A model generated the notes under the pieces. That model worked only from the letters and a program-made list of their open reading frames with translations. It did not search any database and had not been told where the DNA came from. 64,000 nt of DNA from NCBI RefSeq assembly GCF_042650565.1, contig NZ_JBHSBH010000001.1, forward strand, positions 62,001-126,000, read 5' to 3'. Made by a program: the position numbers and the translations under genes. Within the stretch, counting starts at the first letter, position 1; every line of letters begins with the position of its first letter. The DNA is from Nocardiopsis_B sediminis (GTDB taxonomy: Bacteria > Actinomycetota > Actinomycetes > Streptosporangiales > Streptosporangiaceae). Below are positions 42,387-50,415 of the stretch, piece after piece.

Positions 42387-43247
42387 ATGGGACGCGTCAC
42401 GGTCCGCGAGAAGGTCCTCCGCATCCGCGGCGGCACCGTCGGCAGCCGCGTCGACACCCTCGTGGTGGAGGAGCCGCTGGAGATCCGGCTCAACGGCAAG
42501 GCGCTCACCGTCACCATGCGCACTCCCGGCCACGACTTCGACCTCGCTGCGGGGTTCCTGGTCAGCGAGGGCGTGATCTCCTCTGCCGCCGACATCGCCG
42601 CCATCCGCTACTGCGCCGGCGCCACCGCCGACGGCTCCAACACCTACAACGTGCTGGATGTGAGCCTGGCGCCCGGTGTCGCGGTCCCCGACATGACCCT
42701 GGAACGCAACTTCTACACGACCTCCTCCTGCGGGTTGTGCGGCAAGGCCAGCCTGGAGGCGGTCACCACGATCGCCCCCTGGACGGTGGCCGAGGACCCG
42801 GTGCGCTTCGACGTCGCGACGCTGGCGGCCATGCCCGACCGCCTGCGCGACGCCCAGCGGGTCTTCGACCGCACCGGCGGCCTGCACGCCGCCGGGCTGT
42901 TCACGCCCGAGGGGGAACTGCTCGCGGTGCGCGAGGACGTGGGACGCCACAACGCGGTCGACAAGCTCGTGGGGTGGGCGGTGCGCGAGGACCGGCTGCC
43001 GCTGCGCGAGCACGCCCTGATGGTGTCGGGGCGCGCCTCCTTCGAGCTGGCGCAGAAGGCGCTGATGGCGGGCCTGCCCATGCTCGCCGCGGTGTCGGCG
43101 CCGTCCTCGCTGGCGGTGGACCTGGCGGCCGATTCCGGCCTGACCCTGGTCGGTTTCCTCCGCGGCACTTCGATGAACGTCTACGCCGGCCGGCACCGGA
43201 TCACCCTGGAGAAGGCGTCTCCGACGCCGATGGCGGCCCCAGGGTGA
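42387..43247 (+). CDS. fdhD: FdhD, sulfurtransferase for formate dehydrogenase maturation
   Basis: A 286-residue FdhD protein. It has EEPLEIRLNGKALTVTMRTP, GHDFDLAAGFLVSEGVI, the conserved cysteine loop TTSSCGLCGKASLEA (about residue 115), REDVGRHNAVDKLVGWAV and SGRASFELAQKALMAGLPML. FdhD carries sulfur from a cysteine desulfurase to the bis-MGD cofactor and is required for formate dehydrogenase activity. It is last in the formate dehydrogenase gene group and is followed by a terminator-like hairpin shared with the convergent SDR gene. Confidence 0.95.
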   Translation: MGRVTVREKVLRIRGGTVGSRVDTLVVEEPLEIRLNGKALTVTMRTPGHDFDLAAGFLVSEGVISSAADIAAIRYCAGATADGSNTYNVLDVSLAPGVAVPDMTLERNFYTTSSCGLCGKASLEAVTTIAPWTVAEDPVRFDVATLAAMPDRLRDAQRVFDRTGGLHAAGLFTPEGELLAVREDVGRHNAVDKLVGWAVREDRLPLREHALMVSGRASFELAQKALMAGLPMLAAVSAPSSLAVDLAADSGLTLVGFLRGTSMNVYAGRHRITLEKASPTPMAAPG

Positions 43248-43250
43248 ATC

Positions 43251-43286
43251 CGCCGGCCGGGACGGTAGGCGCGAGACCGGCCGGCG
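43251..43286. terminator. terminator between convergent fdhD and SDR genes
   Basis: CGCCGGCCGG (43251-43260) pairs with CCGGCCGGCG (43277-43286); a third related arm lies at 43312-43321. Confidence 0.55.
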
Positions 43287-43331
43287 TGATCCAGCCCCCT
43301 GCGCCGGCCGGTCCCGACACTTCGCCCGCGG

Positions 43332-44081
43332 TCAGACCTGCTTCTCGCCGCCGTCGACGTACAGGTTGGCGCCGAGGATGAAGCGGCTCTGCCCGGAGGC
43401 GAGGAAGGCGACCGCGTCGGCGACCTCTTCGGCACGCCCGGCCCTGCCCAGCGGGACCTGCGCGGCGAAGCGCGCCTTGGCGGCGGGCAGGTCCTCCGCG
43501 CTCACCATGCCTTCGAGCGCGGGGGTGTCGATGGTGCCCGGCGAGATCGCGTTGACCCGGACGTTGCGGTCCTTGAGCTCATTGGCCCAGGTGCGGGTGT
43601 AGGACCGGATCGCCGCCTTGGAGGCCGCATAGGTGCCGAACGCCTCGGCACCGTCGTCGGCGCGGACCGAGGAGTTCAGGATCACCGATGCGCCGTCGTT
43701 GAGCAGGGGCAGCGCCTTCTGCACGGTGAACAGGGTGCCGCGCACGTTGGCGCCGAAGGTCTCGTCGACGTGCTGCTCGGTGGTCTGCTCCAGCGTCGCG
43801 AACGAGGCGCTCGCCGCGTTGGCGAAGAGCACGTCCAGCCCGCGGCCGCGGGCGCGGACCGCGTCGTAGAGGCGGTCCAGGTCGGCCAGGTCGGAGATGT
43901 CGCCCACCACGGCGGTGGCCGTGGCCGGGCCGATGGTCTCCACGGCCGCGTCCAGTGCGGCCTTGCGCCGGCCGGTGATGAACACGTGGGCCCCTTCGGC
44001 CGCCAGCCGGACGGCGGTTGCCAGGCCGATCCCGGAGCTGCCTCCGGTGATGACGGCGGTCTTGCCTTCGAGCTGTCCCAT
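43332..44081 (-). CDS. short-chain dehydrogenase/reductase (SDR)
   Basis: A 249-residue classical SDR: cofactor motif AVITGGSSGIGLATAVRLAA, LFANAASASFATLEQ, catalytic Ser in ILNSSVRADDG, the active-site YAASKAA (Tyr-x-x-x-Lys) and VNAISPGTIDTPALEGM. It oxidises or reduces an alcohol/ketone with NAD(P); the substrate is not known. The ATG at 44081 starts the family N-terminus MGQLEGKTAVITGG. It is divergent from a TetR gene, with two near-identical operators between them, so it is almost certainly the repressed target. Confidence 0.88.
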   Translation of the reverse strand: MGQLEGKTAVITGGSSGIGLATAVRLAAEGAHVFITGRRKAALDAAVETIGPATATAVVGDISDLADLDRLYDAVRARGRGLDVLFANAASASFATLEQTTEQHVDETFGANVRGTLFTVQKALPLLNDGASVILNSSVRADDGAEAFGTYAASKAAIRSYTRTWANELKDRNVRVNAISPGTIDTPALEGMVSAEDLPAAKARFAAQVPLGRAGRAEEVADAVAFLASGQSRFILGANLYVDGGEKQV

Positions 44082-44098
44082 GTGCACGATCCATTTCT

Positions 44099-44148
44099 GT
44101 ACTGATCGGTACTTAAATTGACCGTAGCACATCTACACCGATCGGTAC
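44099..44148. promoter_or_regulatory. two TetR operators in the SDR/TetR promoter region
   Basis: GTACTGATCGGTAC (44099-44112) and ACACCGATCGGTAC (44135-44148), both variants of the palindrome GTACCGATCGGTAC, with centres 36 bases apart. Placement between the divergent genes supports control of both by the TetR protein. Confidence 0.65.
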
Positions 44149-44169
44149 GGAAGAGGTAGGATCGGTGGC

Positions 44170-44778
44170 ATGGATACGGGGCAGAAGGCGGCGATCGGCC
44201 GGCCGAGGGGTTTCGACACCGACGAGGCCCTCGAACGCGCCATGCGGGTCTTCTGGGAACAGGGCTACGACGGCGCCAGCCTCACCGACCTGACCACGGC
44301 CATGGGCATCACCCGGACCAGCATGTACGCGGCCTTCGGCAACAAGGAGGAGCTGTTCCGCAAGGCCCTGGAGCGGTACACCGAAGGCCCCGCCTCGTAT
44401 GCGTCCCGGGCCCTGAAAGAGCCGACCGCCCGGCAGGTGGCCGCCGCGTTCCTGCGCGGTTCCGTCCGCACCACCACACGCCCGGGCGATCCCGCCGGGT
44501 GCCTGGGCGTCCAAGGCTCCCTGGCCGCCGGCGACCCGGGACGCTGTGCCCGCGACGCCCTGATCGCCTGGCGCAACGAGGCCGTTTCGGTCCTCCGCGA
44601 CCGGTTCCGGCAGGCCGTCGGCGAAGGGGACCTGCCCCCCGGCACCGATCCCGGAGCCCTCGCCCGCTACGTCATGGCCGTGGCGAACGGCATCGCGGTC
44701 CAGGCCGCCAGCGGCGCCACGCGTGACGAGCTCCAGCAGGTGGCCGACATGGCCATGCAGGGCTGGCCGCCGTCCTGA
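44170..44778 (+). CDS. TetR-family repressor of the SDR gene
   Basis: A 202-residue TetR protein: GRPRGFDTDEALERAMRVFW, EQGYDGASLTDLTTAMGITR, TSMYAAFGNKEELFRKALER, and a C-domain with PAGCLGVQGSLAAGDPGRCA and RFRQAVGEGDLPPGTDP. The combination is typical of the TetR_C_16-like group that regulates divergent SDR or flavin enzymes. AGGTAGGA precedes the ATG. Two palindromic operators separate it from the SDR gene, one close to each start. Confidence 0.88.
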   Translation: MDTGQKAAIGRPRGFDTDEALERAMRVFWEQGYDGASLTDLTTAMGITRTSMYAAFGNKEELFRKALERYTEGPASYASRALKEPTARQVAAAFLRGSVRTTTRPGDPAGCLGVQGSLAAGDPGRCARDALIAWRNEAVSVLRDRFRQAVGEGDLPPGTDPGALARYVMAVANGIAVQAASGATRDELQQVADMAMQGWPPS

Positions 44779-44818
44779 CGGCCCGGCCCTGCGCACGCCG
44801 GCACGCCATGGGCGGGTA

Positions 44819-45394
44819 TCAGCGCTTCTTCGCGGCCTTCATCGCCTTCTTCGTGGCGCGGACTTCGGCGAGGGTCGCGTCGTCGACGACGTCGGCGATG
44901 GAGCGCCGGGAGCCCTCCTCGCCGTAGTCGCCCGCAGCCGCGCGCCAGCCCTCGGCCTCCAGGCCGAGCTGCTTGCCGAGCAGGGCGAGGAAGATGCGGG
45001 CCTTCTGGTCGCCGTAGCCGGGCAGCGCCTTGAGCCGGCGCAGGATCTCGGGGCCGTCGGGGGCGCCGTCGGTCCACAGCCGCTCGGCGACCCCGTCGTA
45101 GTGCTCGTTGATGTAGGCGCACAGTGCCTGGATGCGCTTGGCCATCGACCCCGGGTAGCGGTGCACCGCGGGCGGCTCGGCGCAGATCGCGGCGAACGCG
45201 TCGGGGTCGATGGCGGCGATGTGGCGGGGGTCGAGCCCGTCGTCGAGCCGGTCGGCCACCTTCTTGGGCCCGGCGAAGGCGGCCTCCATCGCGATCTGCT
45301 GGTCCAGGAGCATCCCGATGAGCAGCGCCAGGGGCTCGGCCGCCAGCAGCTCATCGGCCCCGGCCTCCCCGGCCAGGTGCAGCGTGGTCGTCAT
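44819..45394 (-). CDS. HhH-GPD-type base-excision repair protein
   Basis: A 191-residue protein of the HhH-GPD superfamily: LLIGMLLDQQIAMEAAFAGP at the start of the helical core and the helix-hairpin-helix LRRLKALPGYGDQKARIFLA (about residue 120). It lacks the 4Fe-4S cysteines of endonuclease III. Actinobacterial proteins of this small group are annotated as putative DNA glycosylases or Fe-S-free endonuclease-like proteins; activity is unproven. The C-terminus is Lys/Ala-rich. It is convergent with the TetR gene and not obviously in an operon. Confidence 0.82.
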   Translation of the reverse strand: MTTTLHLAGEAGADELLAAEPLALLIGMLLDQQIAMEAAFAGPKKVADRLDDGLDPRHIAAIDPDAFAAICAEPPAVHRYPGSMAKRIQALCAYINEHYDGVAERLWTDGAPDGPEILRRLKALPGYGDQKARIFLALLGKQLGLEAEGWRAAAGDYGEEGSRRSIADVVDDATLAEVRATKKAMKAAKKR

Positions 45395-45445
45395 CCCCCC
45401 ATCCTCCCAAGCCCGCGCCCGCCCCGCCGGCGCCGACCCGCCGCC

Positions 45446-46528
45446 TCAGCCGGCCAAGTGGTCGATCACGGCCGCGGTGACGTCCTTGGTCAGGGCGGTG
45501 CCGCCCACGTCGCGGGTGAGGGTGCCCGCGGCGCAGGTGGCGGCGATGGCGGTGCGGACGCGGGTTGCCTCGGCGGACAGGCCGAAGTGGTCGAGCATGA
45601 GGGCGGCGCTGCCGATGGCGCCGATCGGGTTGCAGATCCCCTGGCCGGCGATGTCGGGGGCCGAGCCGTGCACGGGTTCGAACATGCTCGGGTAGCGGCG
45701 CTCGGGGTTGAGGTTGGCGCTGGCGGCCAGGCCGAGGCTGCCGGCCAGGGCGCTGCCGAGGTCGGAGAGGATGTCGGCGTTGAGGTTGGAGGCGACGACC
45801 ACCGACAGGTCCTCGGGGCGCAGGACGAACTTGGCCGCCATGGCGTCCACGAGCACGCTCTCGGTCTCCACATCGGGGTAGTCGGCGGCCACCCGCGTGA
45901 ACACCTCGTCCCACAGCACCATCCCGTACTGCTGGGCGTTGCTCTTGGTGACGCTGGAGACCTTGCGGCGCTCGCGCGTGCGGGCCAGGTCGAAGGCGAA
46001 GCGGATGATGCGCTCGCAGCCGACCTCGGTGAACACCGCCGACTGGACGGCGATCTCGCCGCCGGGGCCGCGCCCGGCGAAGTTGCGGCCGCCGAACCCG
46101 CCGTACTCGCCCTCGGAGTTCTCACGGACCACCACCCAGTCCAGGGGGGTGGTGTCGGCGGCGCGCAGCGGGCTGGTGATGCCGGGCAGGAACTGGACGG
46201 GGCGCACGTTGGCCCACTGGTCGAAGCCCTGGCACAGCCGCAGCCGCAGGCCCCACAGGCTGACGTGATCGGGGACGGTGGGCCAGCCCACGGCGCCGAA
46301 GTAGACGGCGTCGAAGCCGCGCAGCAGCTCGGGGCCGTCGTCGGCGATCATCTTGCCGGTGCGGGCGTGGTAGTCGCTGCCCCAGGGGAACTCCTCCCAG
46401 GTGAAGCTGAGCGTGCCGGACGAGGCCGAGGCCAGCGCGTCGAGCACGCTGCGGCCCGCGGCGACCACTTCGGCGCCGACGCCGTCACCGGGGATGGAGG
46501 CGATGCGGAAGTGCCGGGTCTGGGTCAC
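45446..46528 (-). CDS. tartrate/D-malate dehydrogenase (decarboxylating, IPMDH family)
   Basis: A 360-residue NAD-dependent beta-decarboxylating dehydrogenase. Motifs: RIASIPGDGVGAEVVAAGR, VPDHVSLWGLRLRLCQGFDQ with WANVRPVQFLPGI (substrate Arg residues), WVVVRENSEGEYGGFGG, the Lys region VSSVTKSNAQQYGMVLWDEV, and the NAD/metal segment ASNLNADILSDLGSALAGSL with FEPVHGSAPDIAGQ. The LWGLRL and NVRP pattern is that of tartrate dehydrogenase/DmlA rather than isopropylmalate dehydrogenase. The GTG at 46528 follows GGAGGAACCC. A LysR box lies 83 bases upstream, and the LysR gene and an SLC13 carrier are adjacent: uptake and oxidation of tartrate or D-malate. Confidence 0.88.
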   Translation of the reverse strand: MTQTRHFRIASIPGDGVGAEVVAAGRSVLDALASASSGTLSFTWEEFPWGSDYHARTGKMIADDGPELLRGFDAVYFGAVGWPTVPDHVSLWGLRLRLCQGFDQWANVRPVQFLPGITSPLRAADTTPLDWVVVRENSEGEYGGFGGRNFAGRGPGGEIAVQSAVFTEVGCERIIRFAFDLARTRERRKVSSVTKSNAQQYGMVLWDEVFTRVAADYPDVETESVLVDAMAAKFVLRPEDLSVVVASNLNADILSDLGSALAGSLGLAASANLNPERRYPSMFEPVHGSAPDIAGQGICNPIGAIGSAALMLDHFGLSAEATRVRTAIAATCAAGTLTRDVGGTALTKDVTAAVIDHLAG

Positions 46529-46610
46529 GGGTTCCTCCGTGGGTCGGGGTCGCCAGTGAGTCAAGCGCGCAGGTGAGCCCCGCGTCCAAGACGCATCCCC
46601 GATCCGGCCC

Positions 46611-46625
46611 ATAGGGGGCGCCTAT
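46611..46625. promoter_or_regulatory. LysR box upstream of the tartrate/malate dehydrogenase gene
   Basis: ATAGGGGGCGCCTAT, with ATAG/CTAT arms and the T-N11-A core of LysR sites. It overlaps the lysR stop codon and lies upstream of the dehydrogenase start. The same box recurs at 47539-47553. Confidence 0.65.
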
Positions 46626-47521
46626 GAGATCGTGCCGTGCTCCTCGGCGTAGCGTTCGGCGGTCTCCAGGAACGCCTGCGCGGCGGGGGTGGGCCGCGAG
46701 GCGCGGCTGACCACCACGACGCGCAGGCGCGGGGCCGGGTCCAGGAGCCGGACCTGGGCGCCCATGCGGGTGGCCAGCGGCTTCCACGAGGAGGGGGTGA
46801 CGGCGTGGCCGAGACCGGCGAGCACCATGGGCAGGATCGAGGTGCGGTGGTCGACTTCGGCGGCCAGGTGCACGTCGGCCCCGCTGGCGAGAATGTCGTC
46901 GACGAGCCGGCGCATGAGGCTGCCCGGCTGGGACACGATCAGCCGCAGGCCGCCCAGGTCGGCGCCGCCCACGCGGCCGGGCGCCAGCCCCTCGGTCTCC
47001 GGGGGCGAGATCAGGACGAGGGGCTGGTCCTCGATGGGCAGCACCCGCAGGTCGGCGGTGCGCGGATGGCCCTCGGAGCCCATGAGGCCGATCTCGGCCG
47101 CGCCCGAGCGCACCCCGTGGACGACGTCCTCAGGCGTGAAGGCGCCGGCGACGTTCACCGTCATCAGCGGGTGGGCCCGGGCGAAGGACGCCATCATCGT
47201 GGTGAGCGGCTCGATCCCCGGCGAGGGCATCGAGATCAGGTCGACGCGGCCCCGGCGCAGCCCGCGGGCCGAGTGCGCGGTGTCGCGCACCGCCTCCAGG
47301 TCGCGCACCACCCGGCGCGCGGGCTCGATGAGCCGGGTCCCGGTGTCGGTGAGGACGACGCCCCGGCCCACGCGGTGGAACAGGTCGACGCCCAGTTCCC
47401 GTTCCAGGCCCGCGATCGCCTGCGACAGCGAGGGCTGGGCGATGTGGAGGTGCTCGGCCGCGCGGCCGAAGCCGCCGTGGTCGACGATCGCCAGAAAATA
47501 GGACAACTGCCGCGCGTCCAC
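46622..47521 (-). CDS. LysR-family regulator of the tartrate/D-malate module
   Basis: A 299-residue LysR protein: winged helix QLSYFLAIVDHGGFGRAAEH, LHIAQPSLSQAIAGLERELG, VDLFHRVGRGVVLTDTGTRL, and a periplasmic-binding-like effector domain. It is divergent from the SLC13 carrier and in line with the dehydrogenase gene. The GTG at 47521 is preferred over the GTG two codons earlier because GAGGG is then correctly spaced and the family begins MDARQL. Matching boxes at both ends of the gene suggest that it activates the transporter and the dehydrogenase in response to the substrate. Confidence 0.88.
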   Translation of the reverse strand: MDARQLSYFLAIVDHGGFGRAAEHLHIAQPSLSQAIAGLERELGVDLFHRVGRGVVLTDTGTRLIEPARRVVRDLEAVRDTAHSARGLRRGRVDLISMPSPGIEPLTTMMASFARAHPLMTVNVAGAFTPEDVVHGVRSGAAEIGLMGSEGHPRTADLRVLPIEDQPLVLISPPETEGLAPGRVGGADLGGLRLIVSQPGSLMRRLVDDILASGADVHLAAEVDHRTSILPMVLAGLGHAVTPSSWKPLATRMGAQVRLLDPAPRLRVVVVSRASRPTPAAQAFLETAERYAEEHGTIS

Positions 47522-47538
47522 GTCCACACCCTCGATTC

Positions 47539-47553
47539 ATAGGGGACGTCTAT
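47539..47553. promoter_or_regulatory. LysR box between lysR and the SLC13 carrier gene
   Basis: ATAGGGGACGTCTAT, identical to the box at 46611-46625 except at two central positions, located between the divergent genes. Confidence 0.65.
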
Positions 47554-47634
47554 CGGTACCAGAGACAGTACATCTTGGACGTGACGGCGGTCACATGGCG
47601 AAAGTGGTCTCGGACCATGACCGAAGGAGTGGCC

Positions 47635-49275
47635 ATGTCATCGGAGACCCCGTCCGCATCCGTCCCCTCCCCCTCCCCGCCCGATGCGGGCGAGCGGGTC
47701 GACGTCGAGAAGGCGCTCCTGAGCGGGGGCGCGCACGGCGGCGCCGTCGTGCAGCGCCTCTCCCCTGCCGAGGAGCGCTTCGAGCGCATCCGCACCACCG
47801 TGGGGTGGTTCCTGGCGCCCACGATCGCGATCGTCTTCGCGCTGCTGCCGCTGGAGATGGACCGTTCCCAGCAGCTGCTGGCCGCGGTCCTGCTCGGCGT
47901 GATCGTCCTGTGGATCTGCGAGCCCGTGCCGATCCCCGTTGGCGGCCTGATCGGGGTCGCGGCGATCGTCCTGGTGGGGGTGGCGCCCTCGGAGGACGTC
48001 CTGGCCCCGTTCGGGTCGCCGACGGTCTTCACCTTCATCGGCGCCTTCATCCTCGCCCAGGCGATGCTCCAGCACGGGGTCGCCCGCCGGCTGGCGTTCT
48101 TCGTGCTCGCCCTGCCCGGCGTGGGCAGCTCGACGCTGCGCATCATCGTGGCCTTCGGCGCCATCACCTGCGTGGTGTCCAGCTTCATCTCCAACACCGC
48201 CACCGTGGCCATGCTGATCCCCACCGCGCTGGGCATCCTCACGGTCATCGCCCGCCTGATGCAGGAGCGGGGCGTGGTGCGCCCCGGCTTCGACCCCACG
48301 CGGCTGCGCGTGGGCGCCGCCCTGATGCTGATGCTGGCCTACGGCGCCAGCGTCGGCGGGCTCCTCACCCCGATCGGCTCGCCGCCCAACCTCATCGGCC
48401 GCGCCCTGATCGAGGAGGCCACCGGGGAGCGGATCTCCTTCCTCCAGTGGATGGTGACGGCGCTGCCGCTGGTCCTGGCGATGTTCGTCGTGCTGGCCGC
48501 GGTGCTGCTGCTGATCAACCGCCCCGAGATCCGCCGCATCGAGGGCGTGGCCGACTACATCCGCGAGCAGCGCGCCGCCCAGGGCCCGATGAGCCGCGCC
48601 GAGAAGAACACCGTGCTCGCCTTCGCGGTCACCGTCTCGCTGTGGCTGGCCCCGGCCGTGGTCGGCATCGCCACCGGAACCGAGTCCGACCTCTACGCGC
48701 TCGTCGACGACCGCCTCAACGAGGGCATCGTCGCGGTGGTGGGCGCCGCGCTGCTGTTCGTCCTGCCCGTGGACTGGAAGCGGCGGAAGATGACGATGGA
48801 GTGGCGCGACGCCGCCCGGATCGACTGGGGCACCATCCTGCTGTTCGGGACCGGCATCATCTTCGGCGCCCTGCTGTCCTCCACCGGGCTGGCCGAGACG
48901 ATCGGCGGAGGGGCCTCGGCGGGCCTGGGGCTCGCCGGCACGGTCGCCATCACCGCGTTCGGTACGATCCTGGCGATCGTCATCTCCGAGACCACGAGCA
49001 ACACCTCGGCGGCCTCCGTCGTCGTGCCCATCATCATCCCGCTGGCGGTGGGGGCGGGGGTGGACCCCCTGATCCCGGCGCTGGCGGCGACGTTCGGCGC
49101 GTCCTTCGGGTTCATGCTGCCGGTCTCCACGCCGCAGAACGCCATCGTCTACGGGTCGGGCTGCGTGCCGATCACCAAGATGATCCGCTCGGGGATCTGG
49201 TTCGACGTCATCGGCGCCGTGCTCATCATCGTGCTGCTGCCCCTCACGGCCGCGCTGAGCGGGATCGCGGGCTGA
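47635..49275 (+). CDS. SLC13/DASS-family dicarboxylate transporter
   Basis: A 546-residue membrane protein with about 11-12 helices. The two duplicated SNT-type motifs of the DASS family are present: SSFISNTATVAMLIPTALGI and, in the C-terminal half, ETTSNTSAASVVVPIIIPL; between them are GASVGGLLTPIGSPPNLIGR and the C-terminal GFMLPVSTPQNAIVYGSG. The family imports di- and tricarboxylates with sodium. The first 45 residues are hydrophilic. The ATG at 47635 follows GAAGGAG. With the LysR box upstream and the tartrate/malate dehydrogenase next door it probably takes up tartrate, D-malate or a similar acid. Confidence 0.9.
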   Translation: MSSETPSASVPSPSPPDAGERVDVEKALLSGGAHGGAVVQRLSPAEERFERIRTTVGWFLAPTIAIVFALLPLEMDRSQQLLAAVLLGVIVLWICEPVPIPVGGLIGVAAIVLVGVAPSEDVLAPFGSPTVFTFIGAFILAQAMLQHGVARRLAFFVLALPGVGSSTLRIIVAFGAITCVVSSFISNTATVAMLIPTALGILTVIARLMQERGVVRPGFDPTRLRVGAALMLMLAYGASVGGLLTPIGSPPNLIGRALIEEATGERISFLQWMVTALPLVLAMFVVLAAVLLLINRPEIRRIEGVADYIREQRAAQGPMSRAEKNTVLAFAVTVSLWLAPAVVGIATGTESDLYALVDDRLNEGIVAVVGAALLFVLPVDWKRRKMTMEWRDAARIDWGTILLFGTGIIFGALLSSTGLAETIGGGASAGLGLAGTVAITAFGTILAIVISETTSNTSAASVVVPIIIPLAVGAGVDPLIPALAATFGASFGFMLPVSTPQNAIVYGSGCVPITKMIRSGIWFDVIGAVLIIVLLPLTAALSGIAG

Positions 49276-49288
49276 GCCGGCGGTCCAG

Positions 49289-49320
49289 GGCCCGGCCGCC
49301 GGGGAGGGGGCGGCCGGGCC
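49289..49320. terminator. bidirectional terminator
   Basis: GGCCCGGCCGCC (49289-49300), 8-base loop, GGCGGCCGGGCC (49309-49320), between the convergent carrier and acetyltransferase genes. Confidence 0.7.
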
Positions 49321-49349
49321 GTCGGCGTGCCCGCTGCCGGGGCGGACGA

Positions 49350-49928
49350 TCACAGCTCGCGGACCACGCGGGCCGGGTTGCCGAGCGCGACCACGTTGGC
49401 GGGGACGTCCTTGGCGACGACCGCTCCCGCGCCGATCACGGAGTTCTCGCCGACGGTCACCCCGGGCAGGATGATCGCGCCGCCGCCGATCCAGACGTTG
49501 TCGCCGATCGTGATCGGCCGGGCCGCCTCCAGCTTGGCCCGGCGCGGTTCGGGCTCGACCGGGTGCGTGGGTGTCAGCAGCTGCACGTTGGGGCCGATCT
49601 GGCAGTCCTCACCGATCGTGATCGGCGCGACGTCGAGCGCCGTCAGGTTGAAGTTGACGAAGGAGCGGGCGCCGAGCCTGATGTGCTCGCCGTAGTCGAC
49701 GTAGAGCGGCGGGCGGACGACCGCCTCCTCGCCCAGGTGGCCCAGCAGCTCGGCGAGGATCGGCCGGGCGGCGGCCTCGTCGGCGATGGCGGCGCGGTGG
49801 TAGGCGTCGGCCAGCCGCGCCGCGCGCCGGGAGCGCCGGAAGATCTCGGGGTCGTCGGCGATGTAGAGGTCGCCGGCGAGCATCCGCTCGCGATTGGTCC
49901 GAGTATCACCCGCGAAGTAGTCGGCCAT
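49350..49928 (-). CDS. sugar O-acetyltransferase (maltose/galactoside acetyltransferase type)
   Basis: A 192-residue hexapeptide-repeat acetyltransferase: N-terminal ERMLAGDLYIADDPEIFRRS, then left-handed beta-helix repeats (ITIGEDCQIGPNVQLLTPTH, PITIGDNVWIGGGAIILPGV, TVGENSVIGAGAVVAKDVPA) and the closing ALGNPARVVREL. The catalytic His lies in LLTPTHP. It transfers acetyl from acetyl-CoA to a sugar hydroxyl and forms trimers. The gene is single, convergent with the carrier gene and divergent from the DISARM operon. Confidence 0.9.
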   Translation of the reverse strand: MADYFAGDTRTNRERMLAGDLYIADDPEIFRRSRRAARLADAYHRAAIADEAAARPILAELLGHLGEEAVVRPPLYVDYGEHIRLGARSFVNFNLTALDVAPITIGEDCQIGPNVQLLTPTHPVEPEPRRAKLEAARPITIGDNVWIGGGAIILPGVTVGENSVIGAGAVVAKDVPANVVALGNPARVVREL

Positions 49929-49999
49929 GGCCCCACCCTAGGATGGCCGCGCCGCCGGCGCCCCGGCGTGCCCGCGTGCGCCCGGGGCGGGCGCGGGGG

Positions 50000-50113
50000 T
50001 CAGGAGGCGCGAGTCCCGGGTCCGCCCGTGCGGCGGGTCGATGCCTGCTCGCGCAGCATGCGCAGCCGGATGTCGCGGGCGGCGCTCATGTGCTCGCGGG
50101 CGAGGTCGGCCAT
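50000..50113 (-). CDS. possible small protein (37 aa)
   Basis: A 37-codon frame, MADLAREHMSAARDIRLRML followed by REQASTRRTGGPGTRAS. Nearly all third codon positions are G or C and the first 25 residues form a plausible amphipathic helix, which argues for coding. There is no clear ribosome site before the ATG, and the frame stays open upstream without another good start. It could also be the 3' end of a decayed gene. Confidence 0.35.
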   Translation of the reverse strand: MADLAREHMSAARDIRLRMLREQASTRRTGGPGTRAS

Positions 50114-50270
50114 GCTCCGCGCCTGGGCCGCCTGGCGGTCCCCGGTCCTGTGGCCCGGACCGCGGTAAACCGGACCGGGTCGGCGACCGTCACTTGAGGT
50201 GGGGGCCGCTTTCCCGCTTCCGGAACTTCCCGTTCCGGCCGGATCCGGCAACAGCGAGTGAGCATTTTGC

Positions 50271-50299
50271 TTGTTAAGTCGGTTCACAATCGCTACTGT
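50271..50299 (+). promoter_or_regulatory. candidate promoter of the DISARM operon
   Basis: TTGTTA (50271-50276), 17-base spacer, TACTGT (50294-50299): good matches to vegetative sigma-factor boxes at ideal spacing, 117 bases upstream of the drmD start, with AT-rich sequence around it that stands out from the flanks. Confidence 0.55.
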
Positions 50300-50415
50300 G
50301 GGCGTCCCGACACTCTGCGCCGCTGTTCGCTCGTCACCAGCGCTCCTTTGCCGATAGGGGCCGTGGCTCCTCCCTTCGGCGCGCAGCCACCCCCGTGCGA
50401 CCAGGAAGTTCGGCG

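Larger units (their letters stand above)
49929..50415. other. intergenic region upstream of the DISARM operon
   Basis: 487 bases holding a possible 37-codon gene on the minus strand (50000-50113) and the candidate drm promoter (50271-50299). I see no tRNA, integrase or direct-repeat attachment site here. Confidence 0.5.

Noticed and set aside
50395..50415. Longer DrmD starting seven codons upstream
   Set aside because: The ATG at 50416 has a proper ribosome site and the upstream extension adds only a few non-conserved residues.
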